This document shows positions 1-10,613 of a DNA stretch of 64,000 nucleotides, one piece after another. The stretch is from Dipteris shenzhenensis (Eukaryota > Polypodiophyta > Polypodiopsida > Gleicheniales): assembly GCA_047967505.1 (NCBI GenBank), contig CM106540.1; one strand, written 5' to 3'. Every line of letters starts with the position of its first letter. Positions within the stretch are counted from its first letter, which is position 1. The position numbers and the translations under genes are program-made. A model generated the notes under the pieces. It saw only the letters and a program-made list of their open reading frames with translations, ran no database searches and had not been told where the DNA came from.

Positions 1-219
1 CAGCCAATACAGGCATTTTCTGGCTTTTTCATGCCATTCTTTAAAGGCCTTCAATTCAGCAGGAGTGGGAGCAGCACCCAAAACTGGTTTTGCAGTTTCA
101 CCACTGATGTACTCCCAAACTCCCTTTCCCATAAGGAAGTTTGTCATCCTGAACTTCCATGCTTGGAAGTTGTTCTTGTCAAGCTTCTCACTGACAATGG
201 TAGACAGATTCTCAGACAT
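1..219 (-). CDS. Copia-A gag, N-terminal fragment (runs off left edge)
   Basis: This frame is open on the minus strand from an ATG at 217-219 to the window edge, 73 codons without a stop. It starts MSENLSTIVSEKLDK and continues NNFQAWKFRMTNFLMGKG, then ends near EWHEKARKCLYWL. The pattern 'L...N+..W+..+...L' is the usual start of plant Copia gag (DUF4219/UBN2 type). Its place upstream of a leader, a primer-binding site and an LTR fits a Copia in minus orientation. Gag would form the cytoplasmic virus-like particle. No break is visible in this piece, but the rest of the element lies outside the window, so whether it is intact cannot be judged. Confidence 0.8.
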   Translation of the reverse strand, partial: MSENLSTIVSEKLDKNNFQAWKFRMTNFLMGKGVWEYISGETAKPVLGAAPTPAELKAFKEWHEKARKCLYWL

Positions 220-787
220 TTTACAAATCACGAATTGCAACAGCAACCTGTAAACACAGCAAATGCCTCACAAGGGCAAATAGCAAAACTTCTGCAAAAA
301 GCCTCACAGGGGCAGATCTGCAACATTGACGAAAGTGGTATTTCACCACACAGTCACTTCCTAGTGACGATTTTGCATCAACAGGCAACAGGCATGAATC
401 TGCAACTCCCAATATCTCTGCACACAGGCATATGATGCAATTTCTGTGGCACCTTTCCACCGACGACTAGCCGCGCAGTGGTCGCACAGCGAAAAACAGG
501 GCCTTTTTCTGAGTGCCTGCGAAGAACCTCTGCCTTCAAAACGGGCCCCGAAACGGCCTCGAATCAAAAAAATAATGTCACCAAGGGCTTCGCCTTCTCC
601 CGCAGCATATACTGCACTCTCGCCACACCGCGAAGGGCCTCTCAATCTGAAACAGTGCACTCCTGCACTTCTGGCTGTGCTACCTGCAGAGATTTGCTCC
701 CAAACTCGAAATAGGAAAGCAACACTGGTCCTCTTACCAGGACACCACAAACTTGGCTTGCTTTCTTGAGCTCCTTACCACGAACAA
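220..787 (-). other. Copia-A untranslated leader
   Basis: This 568-base stretch lies between the gag ATG and the primer-binding site. It has short overlapping frames on both strands but nothing that resembles a protein family, so it is read as the 5' leader of Copia-A. Confidence 0.5.
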
Positions 788-800
788 GGCTCTGATACCA
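788..800 (-). other. Copia-A primer-binding site
   Basis: The minus strand reads TGGTATCAGAGCC, the usual plant Copia primer site for the 3' end of initiator methionine tRNA. It touches the end of the LTR directly. Confidence 0.85.
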
Positions 801-1033
801 TGTAAAGAATAAGGGAGAGAGATAGGAGACTCAAGTTCAGCTTTCTTCACAACACACAAAAGAGAGAGGACACAAGGTTGGAGGGTGAAGCCTATCTTCA
901 CTTTTGCACACAACAACAATACAATAGAAGAGGGAAATACCCTATATGTCAAACCCTAGAATACGTGGTTCATATGTGAACCCAAACCAAAAACATACGT
1001 GGTAGTCTAACTACACCACGAGTACAACTAACA
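801..1033 (-). repeat. Copia-A 5' LTR
   Basis: On the plus strand this segment starts TGTAAAGAAT next to the primer site and ends CAACTAACA, so on the minus strand it begins TGTTAGTTG, a typical Copia LTR start, and ends CA. The length is about 233 bp. The outer end is inferred from the TG...CA rule because the partner LTR is outside the window. Confidence 0.65.
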
Positions 1034-1055
1034 TAGGCGGTGACATAAATGATAG

Positions 1056-1217
1056 TCATCCAGGAGATATATCGGGGGTAGAGCTTGATATCTCAACACG
1101 AGCAACCACCTCAGCCCAATCGACCGTCGCTCCCATGGCCTCCATCTCAATAAACCACAGCTTTGTTCCTATGCGGAATGCATGTCTCACCTCTTTGTCT
1201 GTGGGAAGGCGACCCAT
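1056..1217 (-). other. Unidentified 53-residue open frame
   Basis: A short minus-strand frame begins MGRLPTDKEVRHAF and ends STPDISPG, just outside the Copia-A LTR. Its composition looks coding and is unlike the low-complexity repeat that follows. I do not recognise a family. It could be the last exon of a gene broken by the repeat, or chance. Confidence 0.2.
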
Positions 1218-1224
1218 CGGAGCA

Positions 1225-1885
1225 GCTGAGCATAAGCATAGGCATATGAGCATAAGCATAGGCAAATGCATACGCTTATGAAAGAGAGGAAATAAGAGAG
1301 GGGAAAAGAAGAGAAGGAAGAGGAAGGAAGAGGGGAAAAGCATATGAGCATATGAGGGTATGCTCATGCATAAGCATAAGCATAGGCAAATGCATATGCT
1401 TATGAAAAGAAGAGAAAAGAGGATGAAAGAGAGGAAATAAGAGAGGGGAAAAGAAGACAAGGAAGAGGGAGGAAGAGGGGAAAAGAGAATGAAAAAAGAG
1501 AGGGGAAAAGAGCATAAGCATAAGAGAATGAAAAAGAAGAGGGGAAATTAAGAAAAGAGGAAAAAAGAAGAAAAGAGGGGAAAAAAGAGAAAAAGAGAGA
1601 AAGCATATGAGCATATGCTCATGCATAAGCATCAGCATAGGCAAATGCATATGCTTATGCAAAGAAGAGAAAAGAGGATAAAAGAGAGGAAATAATAGAG
1701 GGGAAAAGAAGAGAAAGAAGAGAAAGAAAGAGGGGAAAAGAGAAGGAAAAAAGAGAAGGAAAAAAGAGAGGGGAAAAGAAGAAAAGAGTGGAAGAAAAGA
1801 GAAAAAGAGAGAAAGCATATGCTTATGCTCATGCATAAGCATAGGCAAATGGGTATGCTTATGAAAAGAGGAGAAAAGATGATGA
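1225..1885. repeat. Purine-rich low-complexity repeat, left part
   Basis: Long runs of A and G only (units such as AGAGGAAATAAGAGAGGGG and AAAAGAAGAGAAGGAAG) alternate with blocks built from GCATAAGCATA, GCATATGAGCATATG and GGCAAATGCATATGCTTATG. At least four such composite blocks occur before the Copia-B insertion. Long Phe/Leu/Ser-rich frames on the minus strand are a by-product of the purine bias. Confidence 0.85.
1881..1885. repeat. Copia-B target site duplication, left copy
   Basis: GATGA lies directly before the left LTR and again directly after the right LTR at 6787-6791. The flanking purine repeat resumes in register (compare the uninterrupted form near 1409-1445), so this is a genuine insertion scar. 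Confidence 0.9.
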
Positions 1886-2017
1886 TGTTGAGAGAGAAGA
1901 AGAAGAGATGATAGACACACCAAATAGACTCCCAAAGACTGATTCATATTGATCACTGGTGACATATATATAGGTGAGACCTAGTTCAAGTTAGGCAAGC
2001 TATATATAGCTCTAACA
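1886..2017 (-). repeat. Copia-B 3' LTR
   Basis: The segment starts TGTTGAGAGAG and ends CTCTAACA, matching 6654-6786 almost base for base. On the minus strand this is the downstream LTR. Confidence 0.92.
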
Positions 2018-2026
2018 CCCCCACTC
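2018..2026 (-). other. Copia-B polypurine tract
   Basis: The minus strand reads GAGTGGGGG directly before the TGTTAGAGC start of the 3' LTR, the expected plus-strand primer of reverse transcription. Confidence 0.75.
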
Positions 2027-2129
2027 AAACAAAGGTCTCTAGCTACGAATGAAAAAACTCTTGGGGAGCACAAGGGAAAAACCCCAGCTCCTATATACAA
2101 GTATACAAGTTGATCATTTGTACAAATAT

Positions 2130-2969
2130 TTACATGTAATGCAGATGTGCATTTATGTACAAAAGGTTACCCATAGGTGTGTTAATCTTGAAAGAGAGAA
2201 GCTGCAAGAACTCCAAGTTCTGATTGTAGCACTGTGAAGCATGCCTCACTAAGTCCTTTAGTGAGAATATCTGCAATATCTGAGAAGTGGGACAATGTTC
2301 AATCATTATCATCTCTTTCTTCACTTCATGTTTGACATAACGGTAATGAACAGCAATATGTTTGGATTTGTTATGCTGAACATAGTCTTTAGCCAGACTT
2401 ATGGCACTTTGATTATCACATCTGAGAGGAGTACTGGATGATGGAGGATGACCAATATCTATAAGCAATTGTCGCAGCCAAACCAATTCTCGAGCTGCTA
2501 GAAAAGCCACTACACACTCAGATTTTGTGGTAGAAATAGCAACACAACGTTGCTTCTTACTTGCCCAAGAGACCAAGCAACCATTGATAAAGAAGCAATT
2601 ATTGCTTGTAGACTGCATAGAGAAGTGAGAGCTTGCCCAATTTGCATCTGTATATCCTAAAAGATCAAGAGACATCACAGAAGATGATTCTGTATGACAT
2701 CGATAAACTAATCCAAAATCAAAAGTGCCTTTCAAATACTTTAGAACACGTTTTACTACAGACCAATGTTGCATTGAGGGAGCAGCTAGATATTGACCCA
2801 GAACATTGGCAGTAAAAAGAATATCTAGTCGAGTGTTCAAACCAAAAAACTGTAAGCAACCAACAAGATTGGCATAAGGTTGATGTGAAACCTCAACATC
2901 ATGAGTCAATCGAGTATTTTTGACAGAGCTCACAAGACAAGGAGTGGTCACAGAGTGAGCATTCGTCAA
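2130..2969 (-). pseudogene. Copia-B RNase H domain
   Basis: This 279-codon frame carries the Copia RNase H signature. It has the connection region RPD-like 'NTRLDILFTANVLGQYLAAP' and 'HWSVVKRVLKYLKGT', then 'LLGYTDANWA', 'VSWASKKQRCVAISTTKSE', 'LRCDNQSAISLAKD' and 'HNKSKHIAVHYRYVKHEV'. The usual STTEAEY is altered to STTKSECV. The frame is open through the domain, but it is separated from the reverse transcriptase by a frameshift near 2970-3010 and lacks a functional start. Confidence 0.85.
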
Positions 2970-3008
2970 GCCAAACTTTTGAACTGCATCTTGAATGAAT
3001 TTTGTTTG

Positions 3009-4050
3009 TCAAAGTAGCAAAATTCCCTTGTGACGAAATCGCTGAACTTGAATACCAAGACATGAATGAAAGTCACCAAGATCAACCATATCAAATGCTG
3101 AGGATAAGATTTTCTTGACATGTTGCAAGAAATCAAGATTGTTGGAAACAAGTATGGTGTCATCCACATAAAGAGCAAGAATGACAAAAAGAGCACCATC
3201 ACGTTTGGCATATAATTTGGGGTCAGAGAAACAAGAGTTGAAACCTTGAGATGTTAGAAACTGATCAATTTTCTTGTACCAAGATTGGGAAGCTTGTTTT
3301 AGACCATAAAGAGCACGATGAAGGCAACAAAAAAGATGGTCCTGACCGAGAAGTATGAACCCTTTTGGTTGCTCCATATAAATCTCCTCTTTAAGATCTC
3401 AATTAAGAAAAGCACTTTTCACATCCATTTGATAAATCTCCAATTCAAATTGACTAGCAAAAGCCAAGAGTACCCGAATACTTATGCTACAAACAACGGG
3501 TGAAAAAGTATCATGATAATCAACTCCTACCTTTTGCAACCAGACGATCTTTAAACTTATCAAAAGAACCATCAGATTTAGTTTTGGTTTTATAAACCCA
3601 CTTGCATTTGATAGGAGAGCAACCAGGAGGTAGTTCAGTAAGAACCCATGTACCTTTAGAGATCAAAGAATCATATTTAGCTTCCATTGCCTCTTGCCAT
3701 TGACTCTTTTGTGCAGAAGAGATAGCTTCTGTATAAGTAGCAGGGTCTTCATGAGCAGCCATTGCATGATCAATGATTTCAAAGTCATCAACACAATCAT
3801 GAGTAGAACCATGTTCAAAATCAATAGGCAGATCAACATAAATATCAACACTATCATCATAGGCCTGTGTATGTGCAGGATCCAAATCAATATTGTCAAC
3901 ACATTGCTCTATAGATGGAGTAGCAGTGATGCCATTAGATGAACGAGTAGTAATGACATCAGAAGTGGAATCATCATCAAATAGAAAAGGAAAGGCAGAA
4001 AGTAAGGACTTAGTGTCCTCTGCATCCTTGGTAGACCATGTCCCTCTCAT
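3009..4050 (-). pseudogene. Copia-B reverse transcriptase
   Basis: Two minus-strand frames cover the domain. The upstream part has an acidic linker, then 'WQEAMEAKYDSLISKGTW' and 'CKWVYKTKTKSDGSFDKFKD', ending at RLVAKGRS. The downstream part has 'EQPKGFILLGQDH', 'LHRALYGLKQASQSWYKKID' and the catalytic 'LALYVDDTILVS'. The stretch between 3378 and 3519 is out of frame and holds a stop. The YVDD active site survives, but the enzyme cannot be made from one frame. Confidence 0.88.
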
Positions 4051-4085
4051 TAACTATTCATTGAATATGGCATCACGATTGATTA

Positions 4086-5109
4086 TCACCTTCTTAGAAG
4101 AGGGATCATAGAATTTACAACCTTTAGAATTTGGAGAATATCAATGAATATGACCTTTTTGCCAGGAAGTTCTAGCTTTTTCCGTGTCTCTTTTGGTACA
4201 TGAATATAAGCAATGCAACCAAAAGTTTGAAAATGTGATACAGAAGGAATCTCCCCTATCCAAGCTATGATTGGTATCTGACTAGAAGGTGCAGTTGTAG
4301 GAAGATGATTTTGCACAAAGATGGCTATCAGAAGTGCTTCTGCCCAAAAGCTTCGAGATAATCTAGAATAAAGGAGCATACATCGCATAGCATCAAGAGA
4401 AGTGCGATTCTTACGCTCTGCATGAGCATTTTGTTGAGGAGAGTATGGAATAGTATATTCACGATGAATGCCACACTCAATGCAATAATCATTAAAAACA
4501 TTAGAAATATATTCTCCACCATTGTCAATACGAAGGGTCTTGATCCGAAAACTAGAATGAAGTTCCCCAGTAGTTTTATGTTGCTTGAATACTGATAAGG
4601 CCTCTGACTTATGTCGCAAGAGAAATGCAGTTGTATATCTTCACCAATCGTCAATGAAAGTGATGAAATACCTGTAGAAAGACTTGGATGGAGGAAAATG
4701 TCCACATATATTAGTGTGAAAAAGATCCAATAAAGCATATGAATGAGTTGAAGTAGTGCATGAAAGGGTTTCCGATGATTCTTGCCAAGAGAGCAATATT
4801 CACAGAGGCCCATGTGAGGACGAGTTGGGAGATTCATACCATCCACAAGATCATGACGATTTATAGCAAGTAGCTTGGCAAAATCCAAATGAACAAAAGG
4901 ATGATGCCATAGCTTGCTGTCTAAATCAGCAGGAGCTATAACCACATTAGCAATATCATCATTTAAGGAACGTTGAAAGAGGTTACCATTTCGAGGAGCA
5001 ACTGCTATGGTATGTCCATCTTTTTCAATTTGACACTATGTGTGGTAAAAGCCAATAAAGAGACCAAGATCAACAAGTCGTGCAATAGAAAGAAGATTTC
5101 TCTGAAGTT
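4086..5109 (-). pseudogene. Copia-B GAG-pre-integrase and integrase
   Basis: The pre-integrase part reads LWHHPFVHLDFAKLL and CEYCSLGKNHRKPFHA. The integrase core follows in two frames: FHTNICGHF, YFITFIDDW, then LRIDNGGEYISNVF and NAHAERKNRTSLDAMR with SFWAEALL. In intact elements the first catalytic residue is Asp (HTD/HSD); here the codon gives Asn (HTN), so the D-D-E triad is broken. A TGA follows FIDDW, and a frameshift joins the halves near 4620. Confidence 0.85.
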
Positions 5110-6200
5110 CTATAACATGGAGAATGCCTCGCAAGACTCTTGTTGAAGAAAAAGTGCCCAGATATAAATCACCAACACCCATGACTCTTGATCTGTATGG
5201 GCATCTTGTTGTTGAGCAGCATATGCTTGAGTACGTTCGCGATCATAACGCCTCTTGTAGCATCGAAAGGATGGATGATTTCTACCACAATATTCGCAAG
5301 GAGAATTATTGGATAAGTGGGGTTGCTTAGTGGTAACACCATGTTCCTCATCATATTGCCAAGCCCAACAATCAGAGATAACATGACCATGCTCATCATA
5401 GTAAGAACAAATTTTCTCAGGATAGAGACGAGAAGAATTGCCACCTCTGTACGGAGGACCACCATGTCCATATTTGGAGAAAGGACACTTGCGAGCAACA
5501 CAAACTGTCTCTGAGTCTGCACCATCCATTGTTATCATGACAGATTCATGAGGATCTTTATGACGCTCGCATCATTGAGCGTACTCAATCAAAGAAATAC
5601 ATGTTTGAGCAAAATCAATCTTGTTTTTGTTGGAAAGGATGGTAACAATATTATCATATAATGGATTCTGGAAAGGATGGTAACAATGTTATCATATAAT
5701 GGATTCTGGAGTGTGTCGAGAAGATAGGTCACCAATTGATTTCGTGGAACAGGTGCACCAGCAGCAGGAAGTTGATTGAGGATATTCTTAAATGAGTCAA
5801 TATGAGTTGTCATAGGAGCTCCAACTTTGTATAGAGTGCTCAAAAGATTACGAAGATAAATAATCTCTCTGACAGATTTCTTCTCAAAAGTAGAAACGAG
5901 ATATTCCCATATTGCATGAGAAGAAGGAAGGGCAAATACATCCAGCATAAGAGAATCATGTAGAGTAGATAAAATATACTGACGAGCTACTTTATCACGA
6001 GAACGCCAATCAACAGAGTCAGATCTCCATTGCTCAAAGAGAGGGCCTTGAGTCACAAGAGCATGATTCGGAGTTGCATCAATAGGTTGGGATGGACAAA
6101 TGAGATCACCAAGGACAATATCTGAAAGATTATCACCTTCAATTATCAATAACATCTTCACTTTCCATACTTTGGGAGAATACGTTTGTCAGAGCTCACG
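5110..6200 (-). pseudogene. Copia-B gag with zinc knuckle; protease core missing
   Basis: The frame near 6200-5589 contains YSPKVWKVKMLLII, WRSRDKVARQYILS and 'LVSTFEKKSVREIIYLRN', a UBN2-type gag. A frameshift leads to the nucleocapsid part (5538-5110) with two knuckles. The first is degenerate, CSYYDEHGHVISDC, with Tyr in place of the second Cys. The second is a CEYC...H....C-like motif, CEYCGRNHPSFRC. Directly after ESWVL the sequence jumps to what looks like the end of the protease region (HVIELQRNLLSIARLVDLG). The expected D-S/T-G-A catalytic motif is absent, which points to an internal deletion near 5160. The true start codon is not clear. Confidence 0.8.
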
Positions 6201-6641
6201 TCAATGATCAAGAATACAATGGTCGTTCTGAAAATGTAGAACTCGAGATACCCCAAAAAAGGATAGAACGTGAGATGAAAGTATACTAGAAATAGCATGC
6301 ATGCCAAGAAAGCACTTTGAGCTTGTTGATCATGAAACCACGATATTTTTGGAGAATAGCAAAACTTGTCTCGAGATCACAAAACAAAAGTATTTTTGGC
6401 AAAAAACACTATGATTGTGCTGATCATGAAACCAATACGTTTATCTACGATCCATTTGCCACTGATGACTTTCTCAAATTCGCACCAGAAGACCTCCAAA
6501 AAACCACATCAAGTTAGACATGTCAAAATCGACAAGAGAAAATAAACGATGAGATACTGAAAGCGCTATGTAATCAAATCAACAACTTGTACTTCCTGTC
6601 GTTCTTCATTATAGTGAGCATACAATAGCAACACCTTTGTA

Positions 6642-6653
6642 GCTCTGATACCA
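6642..6653 (-). other. Copia-B primer-binding site
   Basis: The minus strand reads TGGTATCAGAGC directly next to the 5' LTR, complementary to initiator methionine tRNA. Confidence 0.88.
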
Positions 6654-6786
6654 TGTTGAGAGAGAAGAAGAAGAGATGATGGACACACCAAATAGACTTC
6701 CAAAGACTGATTCATATTGATCACTAGCTACATATATATAGGTGAGACCTAGTTCAAGTTAGGGCAAGCTATATATAGCTCTAACA
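6654..6786 (-). repeat. Copia-B 5' LTR
   Basis: The segment starts TGTTGAGAGAG and ends CTCTAACA, and is nearly identical to 1886-2017. The second GATGA target copy follows at 6787-6791. Confidence 0.92.
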
Positions 6787-7160
6787 GATGAAAGAGAGGA
6801 AATAAGAGAGGGGAAAAGAAGAGAAAGAAGAGAAAGAAAGAGGGGAAAAGAGAAGGAAAAAAGAGAGGGGAAAAGCATATGAGCATATGAGCATATGCTC
6901 ATGCATAAGCATAAGCATAGGCAAATGCATATGCTTATGAAAAGAAGAAAAAAGAGGATGAAAGAGAGGAAATAAGAGAGGGGAAAAGAAGAGAAGAAAG
7001 AGGAAGGAAGAGGGGAAAAGAGAATGAAAAAAGAGAGGGGAAAAGAAGAAAAGAGAGGAAGAAGAGGAAATAAGAGAGGGAGAGAAAGAGGGGGGAAGGA
7101 GGGAGGAAAAGAGGAAAAGAGGGGAAGAAGAGGGAATAAGAGAAGAGAGGGGAAGAAAGG
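6787..7160. repeat. Purine-rich low-complexity repeat, right part
   Basis: This is the continuation of the repeat at 1225-1885, with the same purine runs and one block of GCATATGAGCATATG and GCATAAGCATAAGCATAGG units. It shows that Copia-B landed inside a pre-existing array. Confidence 0.85.
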
Positions 7161-7852
7161 GTTCCTATGCCCATCACTTTAGCTAGCGCTTAAAGCACTA
7201 GCTGCAGGCCAATGCAAATAATGGAAACAAAAAAAAGAAAAAAGAGGAAGCACTTTCTTACCTAGAAAATTCCCGCTTGGTGTTTCGTGGACTAGCCCTA
7301 CAAAAGAGAGAAAACATACCATTTTTCAAATAACTAGTTAGAGGAAGAAGGAGTTTGGAGAAGCAACTTTCCAAAGGAATTGGATTGAGGGGACAAGCAT
7401 AAGCCAACAAACAAGGAGAAATCACGAAAGGAAGGGAAAGAGGAGGAAGAGAAATACCAAAAAGAAAAGAGGTGAGTCTTCTTTCTTTCACTAAATCTCG
7501 TTTTTTGTCCTTAATCTCTGAAAATCAAGCATGAAAATTAGCACATAGGCTTAGCAATGCAAGGAGAAACATGCTTCAACACTCACAAAATGAAATCTCA
7601 CAAAAATTGAACCTACATTGCTTAAAGAGACACATCTTCTTGAAAAACTTCCTTCCACACAAGGAGAGAAGGAGAAGGGTGGAGAGGGAACACGTGTTGA
7701 GAGAGGGGCTTGGTAGGGGTGAGGAGTGTGCAGAATAGAGGAGGAAAGCAAGGTCGCCAAATATAACATGGGAGGAGAGATTTTTGCTTTTCTCACAATA
7801 GAGTTGTGAAAGACGACATCGCGTGGGGTTTCGAGTTTTAGTCCCCCAGCAT
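7161..7852. other. Intergenic stretch, no gene seen
   Basis: Only short unconvincing frames are present, mostly on the minus strand and rich in Ser, Leu and Pro. Nothing recognisable. Confidence 0.5.
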
Positions 7853-7864
7853 CACTATATAGTG
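7853..7864. repeat. Palindromic CACTATATAGTG motif
   Basis: A perfect 12-bp palindrome lies at 7853-7864. Near copies of the extended form GTCRCTATATAGTGAC occur at 9472-9487 and 9508-9523, on the other side of the CACTA-like remnant. They may be terminal or subterminal repeats of that element. Confidence 0.35.
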
Positions 7865-7904
7865 ACATTGGTTCAAGGCACTTGATCTAAGAAGAAAGGA
7901 GCTC

Positions 7905-9310
7905 ATGGGTGGTTATTTTTTGGATTTTAATGGATTTCCTTGCATTTTGTGTTGTGATTTTGGAGGCATACAGATGGAAAGGACGAGTGGTAGTTTGTTA
8001 GATAATGCGCCAATGCTCAGGAGCGCAGAGTGTCTTACGGAGAGGTTGTATTGTCACTGCACTCATTGCAAGCGAGAAGTACGACATCAATGCGGTATTA
8101 TCATGCACCACTTGAGGATTTATGGGGAGGAGCCCAAACCAATACCCACCATTGGTGGTGCATGTGGTGATGGATCATTGGAAAGTCAATGCTATTTGAG
8201 TTCATGATTAATATTGCATGTGTACACGACACAAAATCTTGAGACAAGATCTTATATTTACACAAACCCTTGAGACAAGATGAGGAGGGTGGTGATGGTG
8301 TGCGTATACCTTCACACTTTGAGGAGTATAGTCTTCCAGATGTGCCAGATGATGACGAGGGTATGGTGGACATGATAAATTCTATTTTTAGGGGCAATGC
8401 ACACATGATGTCCGAGTCTTAGGCCGTGTACATGGTACCTTTGATAGAGGAGTTACAGATCTTATGACCAGGAGTGTGGGTCTTTGATATTTCTAGAGCT
8501 CCCAGACATACCAATGACATCTTTGCATGAAACACATCGATTAAAAGAGATTCACAAATGATTGTGGAGTCATGGCTATCTTCACACAAGATAGCCAAGC
8601 AACTGCTTCGGATACCAATCTTAATCTCTCCTCGCAGTTGGATTATTGTGGGACCATACACGAAATCTATGAAATTGATTTCAGACAATTTAGTATTTTC
8701 ATTCTTGATGTAAAATGGTTTAGAACTATTTACGACGGTCTTTTTCTTCTTGATCATTGTGAGCAGGTGCATACTAATGATTTAATTAATTGAATCTTTC
8801 ATTTTTAAATATCAATTGGTACATGTACTTAAGCATAGTTTCATATAATTGATGGCATTTGGCACCCATCTTCAATATAGGTGGTTTTTCATCCGGATCA
8901 TTCTGATCCAAGATGGTGATACGTGATCCAAGTTGCACCACGAAGTAAGCAAATTTTTGAAGATAGAGATGTGGATATGGAGATGCCACTACCAATGCCA
9001 GATCCAATTGATCCAAATGGATCTAGCGAAGAAGATGAAGATCACAATATGAGCCAAGAGGAAGATGTGCATAATGACATCATACGGGAGGAAGATGGAG
9101 ATCACAATACTGAGGAAGAAGATGACGATCATCAAGAATCACCCCACCCGACTTTATTGAAGATGATCAAGTCCATGGTGAACGTACGACGATGCCAGAG
9201 TACGATGATGATATAGGAGATCAACTCGATATAGAGTTGGAGATAAACTTTTTTGGTGCACTAGACTTGGCTCAGGATGATGAAGCCGTTGATGTAAATG
9301 CTCTTCATTG
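7905..9310 (+). pseudogene. CACTA (En/Spm) TNP2-like transposase remnant
   Basis: Broken plus-strand frames show weak similarity to plant TNP2-type proteins. One segment reads ERLYCHCTHCKREVRHQ followed by MHHLRIYGEE, resembling the transposase-associated domain (C-x-C-x2-C ... HL...G). A second reads FEEYSLPDVPDDDEGMVDM. A third near 8885-9130 reads DPRW, then VIQVAPRSKQIFED and an acidic tail, resembling the C-terminal part. The central catalytic portion is missing or unreadable. The match is by eye and moderate; a captured unrelated gene is possible. Confidence 0.4.
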
Positions 9311-10428
9311 ATTTTTTTCATCTCAAACTTGGACATGAATATATGAGCTTCAAACTTGATGTACATGCTCTTGTACTTTTATTCTTTCAAAGGATCAAAC
9401 ATGTATCAAAAGTTTTTTTTTTTTCCTTCGGTAAAACTATCTTTAAAGGTCGGTATGGGGAAAAATAAAATGTTGCTATATAATGACCTTATACAAGTCT
9501 GGCAAGTGTCGCTATATAGTGACACTTTTTAAACCTGCTTTGCATATCGACAATTAGTACCCCATGTGCACTAAACGTCAATGTTTAGCCGTTGGAATAA
9601 GGCCCGTGTGTAGTAGTGCAATTCCCCTTGAAGAGTCTTAGCTGTGCCTTTTTATGTATGGATGCGTACGTAATTTGTAGCCTCATGTGTATCCAATTCC
9701 AAGCCTTAATTCAGAGCCATTTTTGTGTATTGCAAATTCCTCTTGAAGAGTCTGACATATGGATGTGTACGCATTTCGGGGCCTCATGTGTATCCAATTC
9801 GAGGCAATGGCTTTTTGTGGTTTCGTGACATAATTTATTAGGTTCCAGACTCACCGTCCAAAATTTTCGTGTTGAGAGAGATGCATACATCTCTTATGAT
9901 GGGATGTATGGGCATGACAAAGACTTATGGATAGATTAAGTAGAGTGTACGTTTTGGGAAGGTCTTTTGAGAGTTGTAGGAAAAGTTGTCACAAAATGCT
10001 TGCAATGTTGTGGACTAAGTTCCTCCTTGCAACCATTGCTCATTTCAGAAGGGCAATTCGAGACATATCTTTATGGATTTGATTACTGGGCTGCCTTCTA
10101 CACCAAGACATGGTATTCAGCATCTCAAGTTGCATGGCAGTTCATATATCATGTAATATTTGGATGGGTTATTGGAGGTAGATGCATCAGATTTCTAGAT
10201 AGAGAATAAGAGAGCTTGTAACTAAAAGTCTTCTGAGCAAGATGTGGCACTAGCCAATGGAGAAGATCTCCTTTTATAAAGGGAAATGAACCCATTGCTC
10301 ATGTATGGAAGACGAGAGTATTTAATGAAAATTAGTTTCTCTACTAGCATGCATGCTGAACTAGCTCTTTTTATGTTGAGGTAATAGTGGGTAGGTGGGA
10401 GCTAAAACCAGTCTATTTATGTTGAGGT
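9311..10428. other. Intergenic stretch with a small tandem duplication
   Basis: No gene is seen. Two related blocks at about 9621-9700 and 9731-9805 share CTTGAAGAGTCT, GGATG.GTACG and CCTCATGTGTATCCAATTC, a diverged duplication of about 110 bp. TTTATGTTGAGGT also occurs twice just before Copia-C. Confidence 0.5.
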
Positions 10429-10604
10429 TGTGGGGGTTAAAGGTCACTGTGCCTTTACCCCAGTTATGTACAATACTCTTGAACACATATATAAATGAAT
10501 GAAAAAGAAGATTAGGGTGTTCTGCACCCACCAAAACTTGTGTGGCTCTCTGTCTCTCTCTCTCCCTCTTTCGTTCTTGCTTCCATTGAGAGCACTCTCA
10601 ACTA
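10429..10604 (+). repeat. Copia-C 5' LTR
   Basis: The segment starts TGTGGGGGTTAAAGG and runs through a CT-rich block to AGCACTCTCAACTA. It matches 16185-16357 with a few substitutions and small gaps. Confidence 0.85.
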
Positions 10605-10613
10605 GTATCAGAG
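10602..10613 (+). other. Copia-C primer-binding site
   Basis: CTAGTATCAGAGC differs by one base from the usual TGGTATCAGAGC and sits at the LTR end. Confidence 0.7.

Larger units (their letters stand above)
1886..6786 (-). mobile_element. Copia-B LTR retrotransposon, complete structure, decayed coding region
   Basis: This 4.9-kb element is bounded by two LTRs of 132 and 133 bp that differ at few positions, with a perfect GATGA target duplication. It has a primer-binding site and a polypurine tract. Domain order on the minus strand is gag, zinc knuckle, (protease missing), GAG-pre-integrase, integrase, reverse transcriptase, RNase H, which is the Ty1/Copia order. Every domain is broken by stops or frameshifts, and the protease core seems to be deleted. 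It inserted into the purine-rich repeat that now flanks it on both sides. Confidence 0.92.

Noticed and set aside
1276-1965. Long minus-strand frames rich in Phe, Leu, Ser and Pro
   Set aside because: They are the translation of purine-rich repeat on the opposite strand; no domain, and repeated with the unit.
3009-3377. Copia-B as an active element because YVDD is intact
   Set aside because: Protease core missing, first integrase Asp replaced by Asn, and several frameshifts.
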